A DNA stretch of 64,000 nucleotides from Ceratothoa steindachneri (GCA_963969495.1 OZ018326.1:1630631-1694630), one strand, 5' to 3'; shown: positions 50,880 to 63,059, counted from the first letter of the stretch. A program made the numbers and translations. Notes: generated from the letters alone by a model not told the origin.

Positions 50880-53800
50880 TCTAATTTTCTAAGGAAGAAC
50901 ATTTCTCAAAAGAAAATTGTCAAGACCCGTTGATAGAAGAAACTATCGAAGGAACAATGGCAAGAGTATCGTGAAATAATTGGTCAATATTGAGTCATTT
51001 ATATAGTTCAGTTTAGCCCTACATTTAACATAGAATCTGAAGCACCAGTCTCTAAAAGGTCCTGTAGCTAGAGAGTACTATGCGCAAATTGGGATGTTTC
51101 TGCTTATTAACCAAACCCTCTGTGGTTTACTTGGCTAAAATCAGACACGTCTTTTCCTCTTAACTCGACGTGAGTGACCAGCAGGCAAAAACGTGACAGA
51201 TTCGAGTGCAAGACTGTGATCTTTATATTTGGATGATGAAAAGGATGATAGAATAAGAGAGAGTAGTATTTTAGGCCTATATTAACACGTCTAATGGAAT
51301 CATCGCTTTGATTATCAAGATATGTCTAATGAACATCTTTAAGTAGAAGTACATACCAAAATTTGTATTTGTTCAAAAGTAGAGGAGATCATATCTTATG
51401 AGAAATACGGTTTGCACTGATCAACTATACCACTGAGATATGTATTCACGAAATACTTCGAGTAAATAATATTATTTACTTGAAATATTTTTCTTGAGAG
51501 ACAAATCTATTTAAATTGTAAAAATCAATTGATAAAAGGCTTCATTTAAAGAATGCATACTCCAAAATAACCTATCAATGGCGTAGTAATGGTTGATGAT
51601 CTGTTCGTGACAGCAAACTATAAAATGGCTTTGCTACACTCCTTTTTGAAAAAAACTAGATACATATTTAATATGATTGAAAGTTATTGAAGATTTTATT
51701 TTAAAGTTTCCTACATCCTACTTCTAATTTCTAAAAAAAAATTGAAACTGAGTTTCTTTAGTCAAACTTTGGTGAAATTAAATAATACCCCACCCAACTA
51801 TGTTTCCACAGAACAGAAGGTAGATTATAGGAGATTATAGGGTATATTCTTGTATTGTATACTGGAGGAAATACGCAACTTTAAAATTTGGCATTATAGG
51901 TGGTACAGTATATACTTTGTTTAACAAATTCATTTTTTTTATACGAGTATATTAAGATTGGGGTAAATTAGTTTCATTAATATTACTTCTGCAAGCTTCA
52001 GGTGCCGTTCTTATTTAGACTTGTATAGTACTTGTATAGTTCGTTTTGTGAGTAATGTAGAAGTGGTCGTGATTTTTTTCTTGGTTTAAATCGGTGCTGA
52101 TATGCGTGAATTTGTTAGTAGTTTTGAGGTGACCATAAGTTAGTAAAGAAGTAAAGAAAATACATTACTCAGTGAAAGCCTAGATTTATTTCTCTCCAAT
52201 ATGATACCAAAGAGACTAGATACTCGTATGTATATAAAATCAACCTAACGGATCCAGAAGCACCTACATCTGGAAAAAGCAGAGAAGTAGTGTAATGCTT
52301 GAGCTTCTTACTGGAAGAGTTAAGAAACTCAGATGAAAACATAAAAGGCGTATAAAGTTTTTTTCAATAGATTCATTATAAATGATTTTGAAATAATAGT
52401 TTCACTTTGACTTGGTGAGTAATATAATTTTGAAACAGAATATTGCTAAAATTTATATATTATTCAATCGTTAATATCCTCTGTTTCTATTAAACGACTA
52501 CAGTTTTTTGAAGCTTCTTTGCTTCAACTATCTTCAAAATCATCTGTACCAGTAAACAATATGGCTACAGAGTGAAGAAAAATTAATTTTGGGATGGCAA
52601 GGCGTAATAACTCTTTGCAAATAAAGTATGCCATATAGAAAATACGAAAAAGCTAAAACACTATTCAATACAGTGAGTAATGCTATAAAGAGGGTTTTTT
52701 TCGGACGTATTAGCGTACTATGTTAAGGCCTTGTAAGTATGCTTTGTGGCTCTAATCTCTCGTGGTGGCGCCCGAGATCTTCGGTCGGGAATTGTGGCGC
52801 GCACTCAAGAGGAGAAGGCAGTATAGGCAGCGAAATTTTGCCTGGCGCTTTACTTCAGGTGTAATCTTACCTGGAATGAAGCTTCATTCAAGGAGGAGGA
52901 ACTTTTAGTAGAGAGAAAAATGACCTAAAGTGAATACTGCAAATTGACGTTGGGCTTGTCTTTCTCTGATGAAGTCCTCGTACAACGCAGTAGCAGAGAT
53001 TTAAAGGAGTTGCATGGCTCTAAGTTATATTCAGATTGCAGTTATTTACTCCGATATTCATTCTGGATTTAAAGTTTACTAGGTTTTTATAATAGGTTCA
53101 TATAAGAGGAGCTAGAAACAATCTCACATTGAGTTTATAAAATTAACGTTAATTAGAATGAGCTATTGCCTAATTTACTGAAAGTCTTCCAGTACTATAT
53201 TGGATGAAGGAATTTATAACAGATTACCATTTTTCCACCAAATTTGATACATCACTTTCCAACAGAGCTGGTTAATTTGCTGCTGTTACAACCACTGGGC
53301 TAGGGGACAATTCTTCTACTCTATATCAAAAAGTAGGTGTCATCGGATGCGTCATTACGTCAAAAAGAAAAGGATTTTGATCTTATAGCAAATACCGAGG
53401 CATTTTTAGGTTTCGTAGGTTGCTGCTTACAAGGCATGTTTTCGCTGTGATATCATAGTGATTTGATAAAATTTGATGAGCAAGTGGTTTATTTGGGGGA
53501 TACAAGGAGCGCACGTCGTACGTAGATGGTCTTTTACTACCCGATATTCTTTAAAGTTATTGAGCAAGGGACGGTATTGTATTTTTATTAGGCATCCGGT
53601 ACGTTCAAATCCATTCTTCTTTGCTCGCTCCGGAAAGCTGGATGATTTGTATTCCGCAACCTGACCATGTGCAATCTGTCCTCACAAGAAACTGAAAATT
53701 CTAAATGGTTGATTTTCCTGGGCCGCGCTAATAGCGCAGTGTTGTTTAGACTAATCCAATAAAATGATGAGTGAAATAAATGTGGATATTTTTCTGGAGC

Positions 53801-54119
53801 TTGGTTTGGGTGGGGATATTATAGTTTATCTCTAATGTAGAGCATGTTTGGGTATTGTTTTAATTTTGAGGGGGTTGGGATTTGGTGTTCTTCCTTGTAT
53901 CGTAGGGATTAATTTGGTTTTATGGAAGATGCGGCTTAGAATTTTGTGTCACTTATCTAATACTTTTGTTTAAGCTCGAGGATTGGTTTACAGGTTAATG
54001 GGGGTAGGGGGATGTAGGAGCTGTGTAACTAGTGATTCTTTTTAAGTGTTTGATTTATGATTTATAAAAGTCATTAAGGCATTTTTAAAGAGTTTAGTGA
54101 GTGTGATAGAACGAGTTAA
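50880..54119. other. AT-rich sequence without recognised features
   Basis: A GC-richer patch at 52735-52870 and a frame at 53473-53664 were inspected; neither shows a motif I recognise. Confidence 0.45.
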
Positions 54120-55250
54120 TTTCAACTCCTATCCCATATTATTAAAAACCACGATGCTGCCCACGTGCATCTTCGATTCGAGGCTTGGAATCTTATCTCA
54201 GCTACCGGATGCCAATGTTTAAACAAGGAGGTTATCGTCCCCCCGTTCACCCCCATACGCCGACCTCGCCAGATCGAGTTAGGCTTATGAACAGATAAGG
54301 CATTGTTCGCCGGCCCGGCTGTGCGTTCCCTCCAAGCTTTCACTCCATTCTCCCCCACGCCAAGGAGATGTCCTGGCTATTTATATGGAAACTTTACCAC
54401 TAAGATCAGATTGGAGATCCAGATTTTCGTCGCGAAACATCACCACGACCCTCTCTCCCTTTGTGCGCCAAGGGACCTCGACCTCGAGATTCACCATCAC
54501 TTGTCCAGAAGGAGGACAATATTCCTTGAGTGCCAAAGGTTCGAGCCTTTCGTGACGCCAAGTCCCCAAGGCATCCCCCCTGTTGTTCTAGGGAGAACAG
54601 CATTAGAACAGCCATTGTTCGTTTTGAGCCCTTCGCCAAGAAACGGTTCTCATCCCCACCTGTTGTTCAAGGGAGAACAGCATTAGAACAGCCATTATTC
54701 GTTTTGAGCCCTTCGCCAAGAAACGGTTCTCATCCCCCCCTGTTGTTCAAGGAGAACAGCATTAGAACAGCCATTGTTCGTTTTGAGCCCTTCGCCAAGA
54801 AATGGTTCTCTTCCCCCCCCCTGTTGTTCAAGGGAGAACAGCATTAGAACAGCCATTGTTCGTTTTGAGCCCTTCGCCAAGAAACGGTTCTCTTCCCCCC
54901 CTGTTGTTCAAGGGAGAACAGCATTAGAACAGCCATTGTTCGTTTTGAGCCCTTCGCCAAAGAACGGTTCTCATCCCCCCCCTGTTGTTCAAAGGAGAAC
55001 AACATTAGAACAGCCATTGTTCTTGAGCCAGTAGACAAGAGACGGTTCTCATTCCCCCCCTTTGTTCAGAAAAGAACAAAGTAGAACAGCCATTGTTCTT
55101 CAAGCCGTTCGTCGAGTAACGGTTCTCCTTTCCAAGACGCCTCGTCAGGATCCTTTTACCCCCCCCCCCCCCTTCGGCTGGAACTCGCCAGCGGACCGAA
55201 TATTCCTTCAAGTACCTTCCACTGCACCCTAATGAAAAGTTATGTAAGCC
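54120..55250. repeat. GC-rich island containing an 80-bp minisatellite
   Basis: GC content rises abruptly and falls again at about 55250. The core is the minisatellite at 54570-55130. The flanks are unique-looking and GC-rich, and a 14-base C-run lies at about 55159-55172. The overall plan (GC-rich flank, C-run-bearing tandem repeat, AT-rich tail) matches the islands at 3.65-4.5 and 34.95-36.28 kb. Confidence 0.75.
54570..55130. repeat. Minisatellite, period about 80 bp, six to seven copies
   Basis: GCCATTGTTCGTTTTGAGCC (one copy GCCATTATTC) recurs at 54611, 54691, 54770, 54852 and 54932, with degenerate copies at 55013 and 55089. Units include CTTCGCCAAGAAACGGTTCT, a C-run of variable length (about 4 to 8) and TGTTGTTCAAGGGAGAACAG. 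The length changes between units fall mainly in the C-run. Long frames on both strands across this region are by-products of the repeat. Confidence 0.95.
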
Positions 55251-57066
55251 AAACGTCACCTTTTGAGTATTGATCCCTTTTGTCAATTCTATCCTGTGCT
55301 TTAAATTGTTTATCGAACCATCCCATCTCTTTAACTCTATATTTGTTTTACCTTCTTTTAATCCCTTAAATCCTTGGATTAGCCCGAGTCTCCACGACCC
55401 TTTCCATTCTGTTTATGTCAATATTTTCCGTTTTTGTGTTTTGTTTATAGTTATTATTAATAAAACTCTATTTTATTAATGATAGCAATATTATTATCCT
55501 TGAGCTCAGTTCCACTTCTTAAGCATATCGAAGATACATAATATCGGCCGCCAGACAGTAACGCACTCTTAAGATAATTCAGGAAGTTCCCTCAACGAAT
55601 AGTGTAATATATGGTATCGTCGGGAGTCATTCTACGACAGTGAGAAATAAAGTCCATGCATAGTCAATTATAGAAATGAAAATTGTTTGTATTCTTTGGT
55701 TGTGTCATCCATAATAAAGAGGGAAAGTTACTTGGTTGTGCTACCAAAAATAGCGCAACCAGCAATTTAATTTATAGCACTTTTCCTGTTTCATGACCTA
55801 CGATTGTATAAATTGCTATGAAATATTTAAGAACTAAAAACAATTCTGTTAATCTTATTCCAAAATTACACAACGCTGAAAATATTTACTACATCTTTAG
55901 CTAGCTCTTTCTATGCCTGGATTTTTCTCTATGTGAAGAAGTTACCCACCAGAATAGTCTCAATCCATGGAAGCTTCATCATCTAAACATGGTTCCTAGT
56001 TTTATCCTAAGTAAGAGTAAACAACTACTAGTCATTAATATTCTCGAATCCTCGAAAGATTGTGTACAACCAGTTAACTGTACTTTCGCCTGATCTCTAT
56101 CGAGAAAAGAAAGATTTAGGGAAAATAGGTTAAATAGTCTCTAAGTCCTTTCTATATAATTTTGGAGGATCGGGGATCAAAACAGACTTCTTACTCTAAG
56201 TCATTTTCCTATAACTAAACCCCTTGCTTATGTAATATAGCAATCACTAGGCCTTTTTTCTGCTAGAGTTCAATGTGTAGAAAATTTTAAGTTTCTTCTA
56301 CCTAGCACACCTCTCTGTCTTTAAATCGCGAGCCACTAGACTCTTCCCTTGTAGAGTTTAGTCCAAAATTGCAGTTTGCATTAAAAGTTACATTAATTTT
56401 AACCAGTATAATTTGCAAGGCATCTCCAACGTTTCCGACCAATATCTTATCCAGCACACATCATAAATACAAGAAGGGCCAAAAGGAAGCTTTATGAGAG
56501 TACTCTATTCAGCGACGGAAAGTTGTGGTCGTTCAGTTGAATAACCCCTCTACGGGAATTAAGGCAAACACTTTCCGATCCAATAACCAATTTTTCTGCT
56601 AATGCCCAACCCTCGCAACCTGGTTATAAACCTACTGAAAGGTCCCTTTATCTAATCTCTTTTAGTAGTCTAATAAAGTTTGTATACTGACCGACTTATT
56701 TCATACTCGCTCATTATTTCCTGAAAAAACTCGAGCTAGTTCATCAGGTACTAACTTATTCTAAGAAAGCTTTTTTAGGCGTCTTTTACGCAGTTCATTC
56801 TCTGTAATTTTGTATAATACAATACTTTGTACTAACTGTTCAACAACAAAGGGTAGGCTCATAGATCTTTAATTGTCCATGTAATTGCGAACACCATTCT
56901 TTTATATTTGAGTACCCTAGCTGTACGCCATTCTGCTGATAGTTCTACGACTTCCATTGAAGCATTGAACCTCTTTGAGAATTGAGAGCCTAACTATCCC
57001 TGAACTCAAACAGGAAGTGAGGCATGAAATATTCCGGCATCTGAAATTCTACTGGTGGGGTTTATT
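55251..57066. other. AT-rich sequence without recognised features
   Basis: No coding, RNA or repeat signature seen beyond a partial GCACTCTTA motif at about 55564. Confidence 0.45.
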
Positions 57067-57092
57067 AATATATATATAGATATATCTATATA

Positions 57093-58370
57093 CCGGTTGA
57101 CAGCCATAAATTTCTCCTTTTTATATCGCTGTATTTTTTTATTATTACATAGAACAATATTTGAAATTTTATTAGCTCTCTTTTCAACATTAGAAATGAC
57201 CACCACCGAACGCTTTGCACTTATCAAAACGATTAGCAAAATTTTTTAGGGAATTCTGCAAAAGATTGACATTGATAGATGCAATGATTACTCGAAACGC
57301 CTTTTTCAGTTCTGCAATATTAGATGGTGCCGTTAGATAAAGTTTTTCTTTCACAACTCCATAGATGGTAGTTTGGTGAAGTGGCCTGGTCTGGCTAGGG
57401 AAAACTTGTCCAATGCGACATTAATCATTGAGGAAATCGAGCTTTTAATCATGTCATGGTGACATATGCAGTATGGGCTCTAGCGCCATCTTGCTGAAAC
57501 TATTTGTCAGGATATGTGCTATTGGCGACAATGCTTTTGAGCATGTCAAAATATCTGGCAGCGTTGATTGACTGAGCTTCGTCTGTTTCATAGTTCTCAA
57601 AGAAATAAGACTCATAAATTTTATTTCCTATTAGTCTGCACCATACTATTATCTTTGAGGAGAGCAAACATTTTGAAAGTGAGTATTTGGTTTAGTTAGT
57701 GAACAATTCAGATTATTCAGTTTATTTGGCATGACTTTCAGGTAAACGTGACATTCAGCACTGAAAAATATGTCATTCAATACCAATTGTTTATCATCGC
57801 ACAATTTCTTTAAACGCCGAAGGAAAAATGAATGTTGTATGGATTTAAATTATGATCTCCTTAGAAAATAGTTCACACAGCTTCTCTATACAAGTGTCTC
57901 TTAGTGGTGAATTTTCTCACTTACATTGTTTCATTAGCATCAATTAAAATCCTTACGTTGTCAATATTCGTTGCCATCTTTACATTTGCTTACAACCGGA
58001 ATTTTCAACATTTAAATTACAAATTTCCTGTTTGAATTCCACTTGGCGTAATTTCTCTGGATTGTTTTTTTGTATAATCATATACCATTTCTTGCTTGAA
58101 AATGACGAAATTATTTGATATGGAGCCATGCCGAATCATTAGTTCCACGACAAACTTGCACTGTTCAAGACTTATTTGTGACATATTTAAGAGCCTAAAA
58201 TAGAACTATTTAAACTCTGCATAGATAAGATATCTTAGGCTGCAATCCTAAGCTACCTTATAACATATCAAATATGGTTCTTTGAAATGCTACTTATTCC
58301 TACCTTCAATCTAAAATCGCTAACAAATTATAGAATTATAAAAAAAGGGACATTTTTGGCTGTCACCTGA
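57093..58370 (-). mobile_element. Tc1/mariner-superfamily element in a TA tract
   Basis: The left end CCGGTTGACAGCCATAAATT and the reverse-complemented right end TCAGGTGACAGCCAAAAATG form imperfect terminal inverted repeats of about 25 bp, both continuing into (T)CC(C)TTTTT. TA precedes and follows (57091-57092, 58371-58372), and the flanks are TA microsatellites (about 57067-57092 and 58371-58395). The length is about 1278 bp. Confidence 0.85.
57190..58184 (-). pseudogene. Tc1/mariner-superfamily DDE transposase pseudogene
   Basis: The start at 58184 reads MSQISLEQCKFVVELMIRHG. The middle part is decayed. The catalytic region follows: VLNDIFFSAECHVYLKV, where related proteins have an FSDE/A-type motif, so the first catalytic Asp appears to be Ala. 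Next come PNKLNNLNC..KPNTHFQNVCSPQR and GNKIYESYFFENYETD, then INAARYFDMLKSIVANSTY. The second catalytic block, FQQDGARAHTA, is intact. The end VVKEKLYLTAPSNIAELKKA ... LKNFANRFDKCKAFGGGHF matches the family C-terminus (RLxxCIxxGGHH). At least three frameshifts or stops are present, including one around the third acidic residue. The family is common in arthropod genomes. Confidence 0.82.
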
Positions 58371-58395
58371 TATATATATATATATATATATATAT
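58371..58395. repeat. (TA)n microsatellite at the transposon's right flank
   Basis: About 25 bp of perfect TA. The matching left-flank tract is 57067-57092. Confidence 0.9.
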
Positions 58396-58959
58396 GTTAA
58401 TGTAAATTGGCAGCAGGCCTTCTTATATGCAGATTTTGTTAAAGACCATAGTATATTTCGCCTTTATTAATTTTCTTCGGAAGCTTTCAATTTTTCTTAT
58501 CTTTTGTAGTTCATCTTGTAGATGGTAAACAACTTCTATTACCTTCATCTCTTTTTGAAATGAAATGAGTTTGGTAAAACCAAACTTGACTTTAATCGCT
58601 GAGCTTTCGATTTATGCGATAATCTTCAGAGTGTCTTTCCTCCTTTATCGTTTAAGAATGGTGGAGTCCGAATGTAAAGAAAACGGATATTCTGGTATAT
58701 TTATTCTTCCTCGCTTAAACGTTATGTCAAGGAAACGGGCCACTGCTGTGTAAGTGGAATTTTAAGACAACTTTAAAGGTCGATTCCAGCTCGTAGTCTT
58801 GATGTTGATGGCTGGCCTTTCTTCGTTAATTAAGATGGCTTCTAAGGTGTTTAGTCTAGCTTTATTTCCCTCCTTACTTTTTATCGTTGTGTTATTAACC
58901 AATATGTCTCTGGCTAAGCTGATGTTATGCACGGTCTCCATATGGTTTTAGAGTGCTCC

Positions 58960-60120
58960 ATGCTGCAGATGCATTGTCAAACACATCATAAAGAGAGCGT
59001 ATGTTGTCTGAATTGCTACGGAAAGGCTGATAGCTTCAGTGCAACATTTAAAGTATGACATCCACAGGGTAAAAAGAGTGACAAAGCATTTTCAAACAGA
59101 AGACGTGCATGCAACCCTTGGTATTTTCCCGCTATATTGGATCCATTGTCGTAACCTTGCATCCTGCAATCTGAGAAATCGATGTTGTTCTCTTTTATGT
59201 ATCTAGTACCATATTTGCAATAGCGTTTCCAGTTTTGTTAGCGCAATCAATAAACTTCAAAAATCGCCCCTCGATAACATATACAAAATCATCTTTCACA
59301 AGATATCGTAGTATAAAAACGGTTTGCTTAACATGAGAGATATCTGAGGTTTCATTTATTATAATTGTAAAGTATTTTGAGAAGTTTCTTTCATAAAAAT
59401 TTGTTGTGCAACAAGTTCTGAGCAAAGAGAAACAAATTCATTTTGAGTATGCTGAGAGATAGTGTACCTGTAGTCTCGCCTCCTTTCTGCTGCAATTCCT
59501 TCACCTTCAGCACATCTTCTTTCAGATCAGGTTCCAACCAGGACACCAGTTATACCAAGTGCCAAATTTTCCATTTCTTTAATCTCCAAAACTTTCAAAA
59601 TTATGCCAAGCCAAATAACACTCCCTATGTGTTCAGGAATCCTGTTAGCTAGTTTTCTCCATTTTTTGCTTGCAGCCTAGCCCAGTGATGTTGCTAGACG
59701 ATGTTGTGAGTTTGAAGTTTCGGTTTCTTTTTGAAATAGATGGCCCGGAAAATAATATAGAGCCTCTTCTGATGGAATCCATACCAGGCAATCTCGTCAT
59801 GAAATTTCACCATTTTGATTTCATACTAAGAATATACTCTCAGGGAATGCTTTTTGATAACTGTCACGTGGAAATAAGGTTGGAAAATTGAAATTATACT
59901 TTCTGACACATTCTTTAACTCTTTCCGCGGTTAATTTCTCATGAACACCGATATCAACACCGACATCTCTCATAGAGCCTGTCATTTTACTTCCAGCAGA
60001 AAGCGTATCATTATTTGTCCCATTTCTAAATACCGTACCAGCAGGTGCCACTTCTGTTCTTTGATCACCTTCATTTATCTGACTTGCTGCTCCTTTATGT
60101 TTATCTAAGCTTAAAAGCAT
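58960..60120 (-). pseudogene. DUF4371 / ZMYM1-like hAT-type transposase pseudogene
   Basis: On the minus strand, QNEFVSLCSELVAQQIFYER, then YFTIIINETSDISHVKQTVF, ILRYLVKDDFVYVIEGRFLK, FIDCANKTGNAIANMVLDT, and after one frameshift NNIDFSDCRMQGYDNGSNIA, GKYQGLHARLLFENALSLFL and PCGCHTLNVALKL. This order (YYSIIVDETTDIS, RFLGF, KTGE, DCRGQGYDNGANMSGKY, PCAAHSLNL in relatives) is diagnostic of the DUF4371 domain found in hAT-derived transposases and ZMYM1-like proteins. The 59821-60120 frame ends YNFNFPTLFPRDSYQKAFPE, consistent with the preceding TTF-type zinc-finger region. The C-terminal dimerisation part is not recognisable, and the Tc1/mariner element lies just beyond. Not functional. Confidence 0.85.
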
Positions 60121-61175
60121 TTCAGCAATCAGTTCTTCAGGAAATGAGACGGTATTAATAACTTGCTACAACTAACAACCTGACAATTAACAACTTCCAA
60201 ATAATCAGTATACCCCTACTTTTATTTTATTCCGTAATTTCGGTGTATTCTTTCTCAACTTCTCAGATTATATAGCAATGATATATCTAATACATATATA
60301 CTTATTACAGTTTATTTTATTTTAATGCCTAAAAGAAAAAAGTCCCTAAAAAATACTTTGATTTGTAGAAAACAAATGGGTACGCCCCCCCTCCCAATGA
60401 CTAAAATTATGTCTTGATGGGAGTCTATGACAACAAATGGACTGGTACAAAGTTCTTTACTACTAACATTTTGCTCATTAAGAGCTTCCTCAGAGTACAA
60501 AAGGTTAAAAGGGGGTTTGAAACAAGCTTTATAACACATTAGACGTATTAGAGCCTCAGCGGTGACGGTCGCCGTAAACACAAACAAACAATACTGACCG
60601 AAGAGTCACTAGAATGACCTTGAGCTTAGACGAAGCCGACAATGGAGGCTTACCGTGGGGAAAGATAGTATAAAGAGCGTTTGCAGAGAAGTGTTCCGCG
60701 TTGCTGTTACCTAGAATATTTGGTCTGAGGGAGAAATCCTTGCCTTGGCGCAAGGTTCAAATAATAGTCTCTTGACAATGACTACTAATGGGATGAACTT
60801 AGATCTTGCCTTCTGCTTTAGAACACCGAGTCGAGACTGGCCGCCTTGCGTTCCAAGAGCGGGCATCAAGGAGTACTGGGTAGACTCACGCGAAGTAAAC
60901 GAGAATACCCAGAGCTTGAGGGGTTCTGCGAGGAATTGTGCAGAGTCCAACGGGACGCGAATAGTGGGTACGAACTGGGAAGTGCAGGCACCAAATACTG
61001 ATAGAGCGGGCAGGCGGCGGATACTGCCTTCCAACCCTAGCGCCCGAAGATTTATAGTGGGGTCGAATGCGGTCCCCAGCCACACCCCCGTCCGAAGGGT
61101 AGGGTTCCATATTCCGACGTATCGGTAGGCGAGGGTAATCTTGCCCGATTAGCACGATCATGTTAAGGTTCAGTG
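60121..61175. other. Partly GC-rich stretch, possible LTR or unrelated flank
   Basis: 60560-61175 is GC-rich, with overlapping frames of more than 100 codons on both strands (60711-61085 minus, 60745-61128 plus) and no recognisable protein. It begins where the reverse transcriptase homology of the Ty3/gypsy element stops, so it may be an LTR or the sequence across a deletion or rearrangement breakpoint. No second copy exists in the window to test this. Confidence 0.35.
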
Positions 61176-61470
61176 ACGGGGATTGGTTCGGCATCGACTA
61201 CAGTAAGCGAATTTAGCTTTATAAAATCGATACACATTCGATAAGAACCATCGGCCTTCTTTACCATGACAACCGGGAAACAATAGCTCAATTCCGAAGG
61301 TTCGATGATCAGCAACTTTAGAAGTTTACCCACTTCGTTATTGATTGCTTCATGGAGGTGTATAGGCAGGAGGTATCCTTTGGAACGGGTCGGAATTCCA
61401 GGGTGGTTAGTTGTATATTGTGCTCAAAATTGTTAGCACAACCGGGAATCTCGGTATTGACGTCATCAAA
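61176..61470 (-). pseudogene. Reverse transcriptase N-terminal remnant
   Basis: SRFDDVNTEIPGCANNFEHN and IQLTT match the F-DVFTDVPGxTNxxxHxIxLTT linker. After a frameshift come PTRSKGYLLPIHLHEAINNE, VGKLLKLLIIEPSELSYCFP, VVMVKKADGSYRMCIDFIKL and NSLTVVDAEPIP. These are RT motifs of Ty3/gypsy elements (SPVVxVKKKDGSxRxCxDYRKLN). Homology stops near 61176, before the YxDD active site, so the enzyme is truncated. Confidence 0.85.
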
Positions 61471-61699
61471 ACGACTCATGACCGCTGGCATTCAATCCTT
61501 TTGTTGAGATGATAGCTGGTTGTATATCTTAATTTCCGCGGGTGGGAATTATTAAAGTCGGACAAGACATGCGACGGATATTCCTTGCCTTGCTTCACGC
61601 AGGCGACTTGAATTACGCAAAATGGGTCCAGGGGGTAACTAGATTCCATGGGGAATTTTTCGTCGATTGCAACTATCAGGTTGATGCTCACACGTCGGA

Positions 61700-63005
61700 G
61701 GTAACGCGTGAGCATATTAACATAAAAGCTTTCTTCCCTAGGGGGTTACAATAAAGTAATCGACGGGGATAGACTTCTCGACTATGTGTTGGGGCCTTTT
61801 CATTTGCTCAGGGTTAAATTTCCTTTCTTTGAACTTGCAATCAAAGTATCTCTTGTACTTTTCAAAATTGATGTGAGCATTATGATACGCAGTTTGGCCC
61901 ATTTTTCCAGGCTCCTTTTTAAATCCAGTAGATAGGAATAAGAAGTCTGGATATTTTGATCCAATTTCTGATTGGAATAAAGTTCCTTTAGGATATTTAT
62001 GGGTCCACTGACGTTCCTACCATATAAAGGTTCAAAGGGTGCGAAATCTAATATACGCTGAAGGATTTGACGGTAGGCAAATATGGCTACCGGAAGGAAG
62101 CGGTACCATTCAGTGGGCTGATCTGAACAAAACTTCCTGAGAATGGCCTTGAGGCTTCTATTTAGCCTCTCGCCTATTCCATTCCCATTAATTCGAAGGT
62201 GAATTGTCGACCACGATCTTAGAGGATTTCCTTTGGTAGGACCACACGGGGAAAGATAGCAATATGAGCTTCGGCGTAGGATATGCTATCGGTTTTCTTG
62301 AGGGGCACAGACTCGGAGAATCGGGTGACAAAATCGAAAAGCGTTAAAACGTAACTATGGCCTTACCTCGACGGGTAACTATGGCCTTACCTCAATGCCT
62401 AATTGGGAGAAGGGTTCAGGCGCAGGTCATTCTCGTTCTTTTATTGCCGTCTTTTAGTAAATGTCAAACGAACGACAATATCGCAGAATTTCGTCGGTCG
62501 CGCCAGGACAATAAAAATATTTGATCCTCTGAGCGGTCTTCGTGTAGCTGAAGTGACTAGCAAATAGGCTATCGTGAGCCGTTTGAGAGATTGGAGTGAC
62601 GTGGGAGTGGGGTACAAATAGTGTGCGGGCCCTAGTGTTGTTTTTCTCTGTGCAGATCTGATAGAGGAAGTCGTCCTTGATAAGGAATGAAATCACCTTA
62701 TTCCTCCTATCGGTTTCGCGCGTTTTGTTCTGGGCTTTTGACCACAAGGGATGAAGAGACTCATATTCCCTCTGGCTTTTGGCAAAGTCATGGCTCATTG
62801 CACTCTGGAATTCGGGGACACACGCGGGTTCCAGAGGTGTAGGGCCTTTCAGTTCCTTTGCGCGGAAACGGGTAGTAACGGGTTGAGCCACGAGGCAGCA
62901 GAAACACTGGGTCACTAAAAAATTAGGACCGCACAAGCTTGATGGGCGCTGAAATGACTTCAGCCCAAACAGTGAAATATGCCCATACAATGTAGCAGTG
63001 AACAA
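61700..63005 (-). pseudogene. Integrase (zinc-binding, core and C-terminal parts)
   Basis: The open part 63005-62454 (183 codons) ends with the HHCC zinc-binding region: VISFLIKDDFLYQICTEKNN, AHDSLFASHFSYTKTAQRIK, YFYCPGATDEILRYCRSFDI. The second Cys of the pair is Phe. The core follows in broken frames: YVLTLFDFVTRFSESVPLKK, RVVLPKEIL-stop-DRGRQFTFELM with the second catalytic Asp, and then ERLNRSLKAILRKFC, TEWYRFLPVAIFAYRQ, FAPFEPLYGRNVSGPINILK and TSYSYLLDLKRSLEKWAKL. The tail SFYVNMLTRYLRRVS matches the conserved Y-x-VNxLKxY of related elements. A 19-bp direct duplication (62351-62369 and 62375-62393, offset 24 bp) lies in the core. It directly follows the protease, with no RT between them. 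Confidence 0.82.
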
Positions 63006-63059
63006 TGGCTAATTTATTGGTGCGCCCATGGGAATCATGCACTACGGCAAACTCATCGT

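Noticed and set aside
53473..53664. 63-codon frame and a B-box-like GTACGTTCAAATCC at about 53598
   Set aside because: No matching A-box or acceptor stem pairing found and no protein family recognised.
54303..55038. Repetitive frames on both strands encoding RTALEQPLFVLSPSPRNGS-like units
   Set aside because: Produced by the 80-bp minisatellite; 80 is not a multiple of three and C-run indels shift the frame.
54570..55130. CRISPR-like regular repeat array
   Set aside because: Units are contiguous with no unique spacers, and the window is eukaryotic; a minisatellite.
60711..61128. Frames of 124-127 codons on both strands
   Set aside because: No protein motif on either strand; GC-rich flank of a broken retrotransposon is a sufficient explanation.
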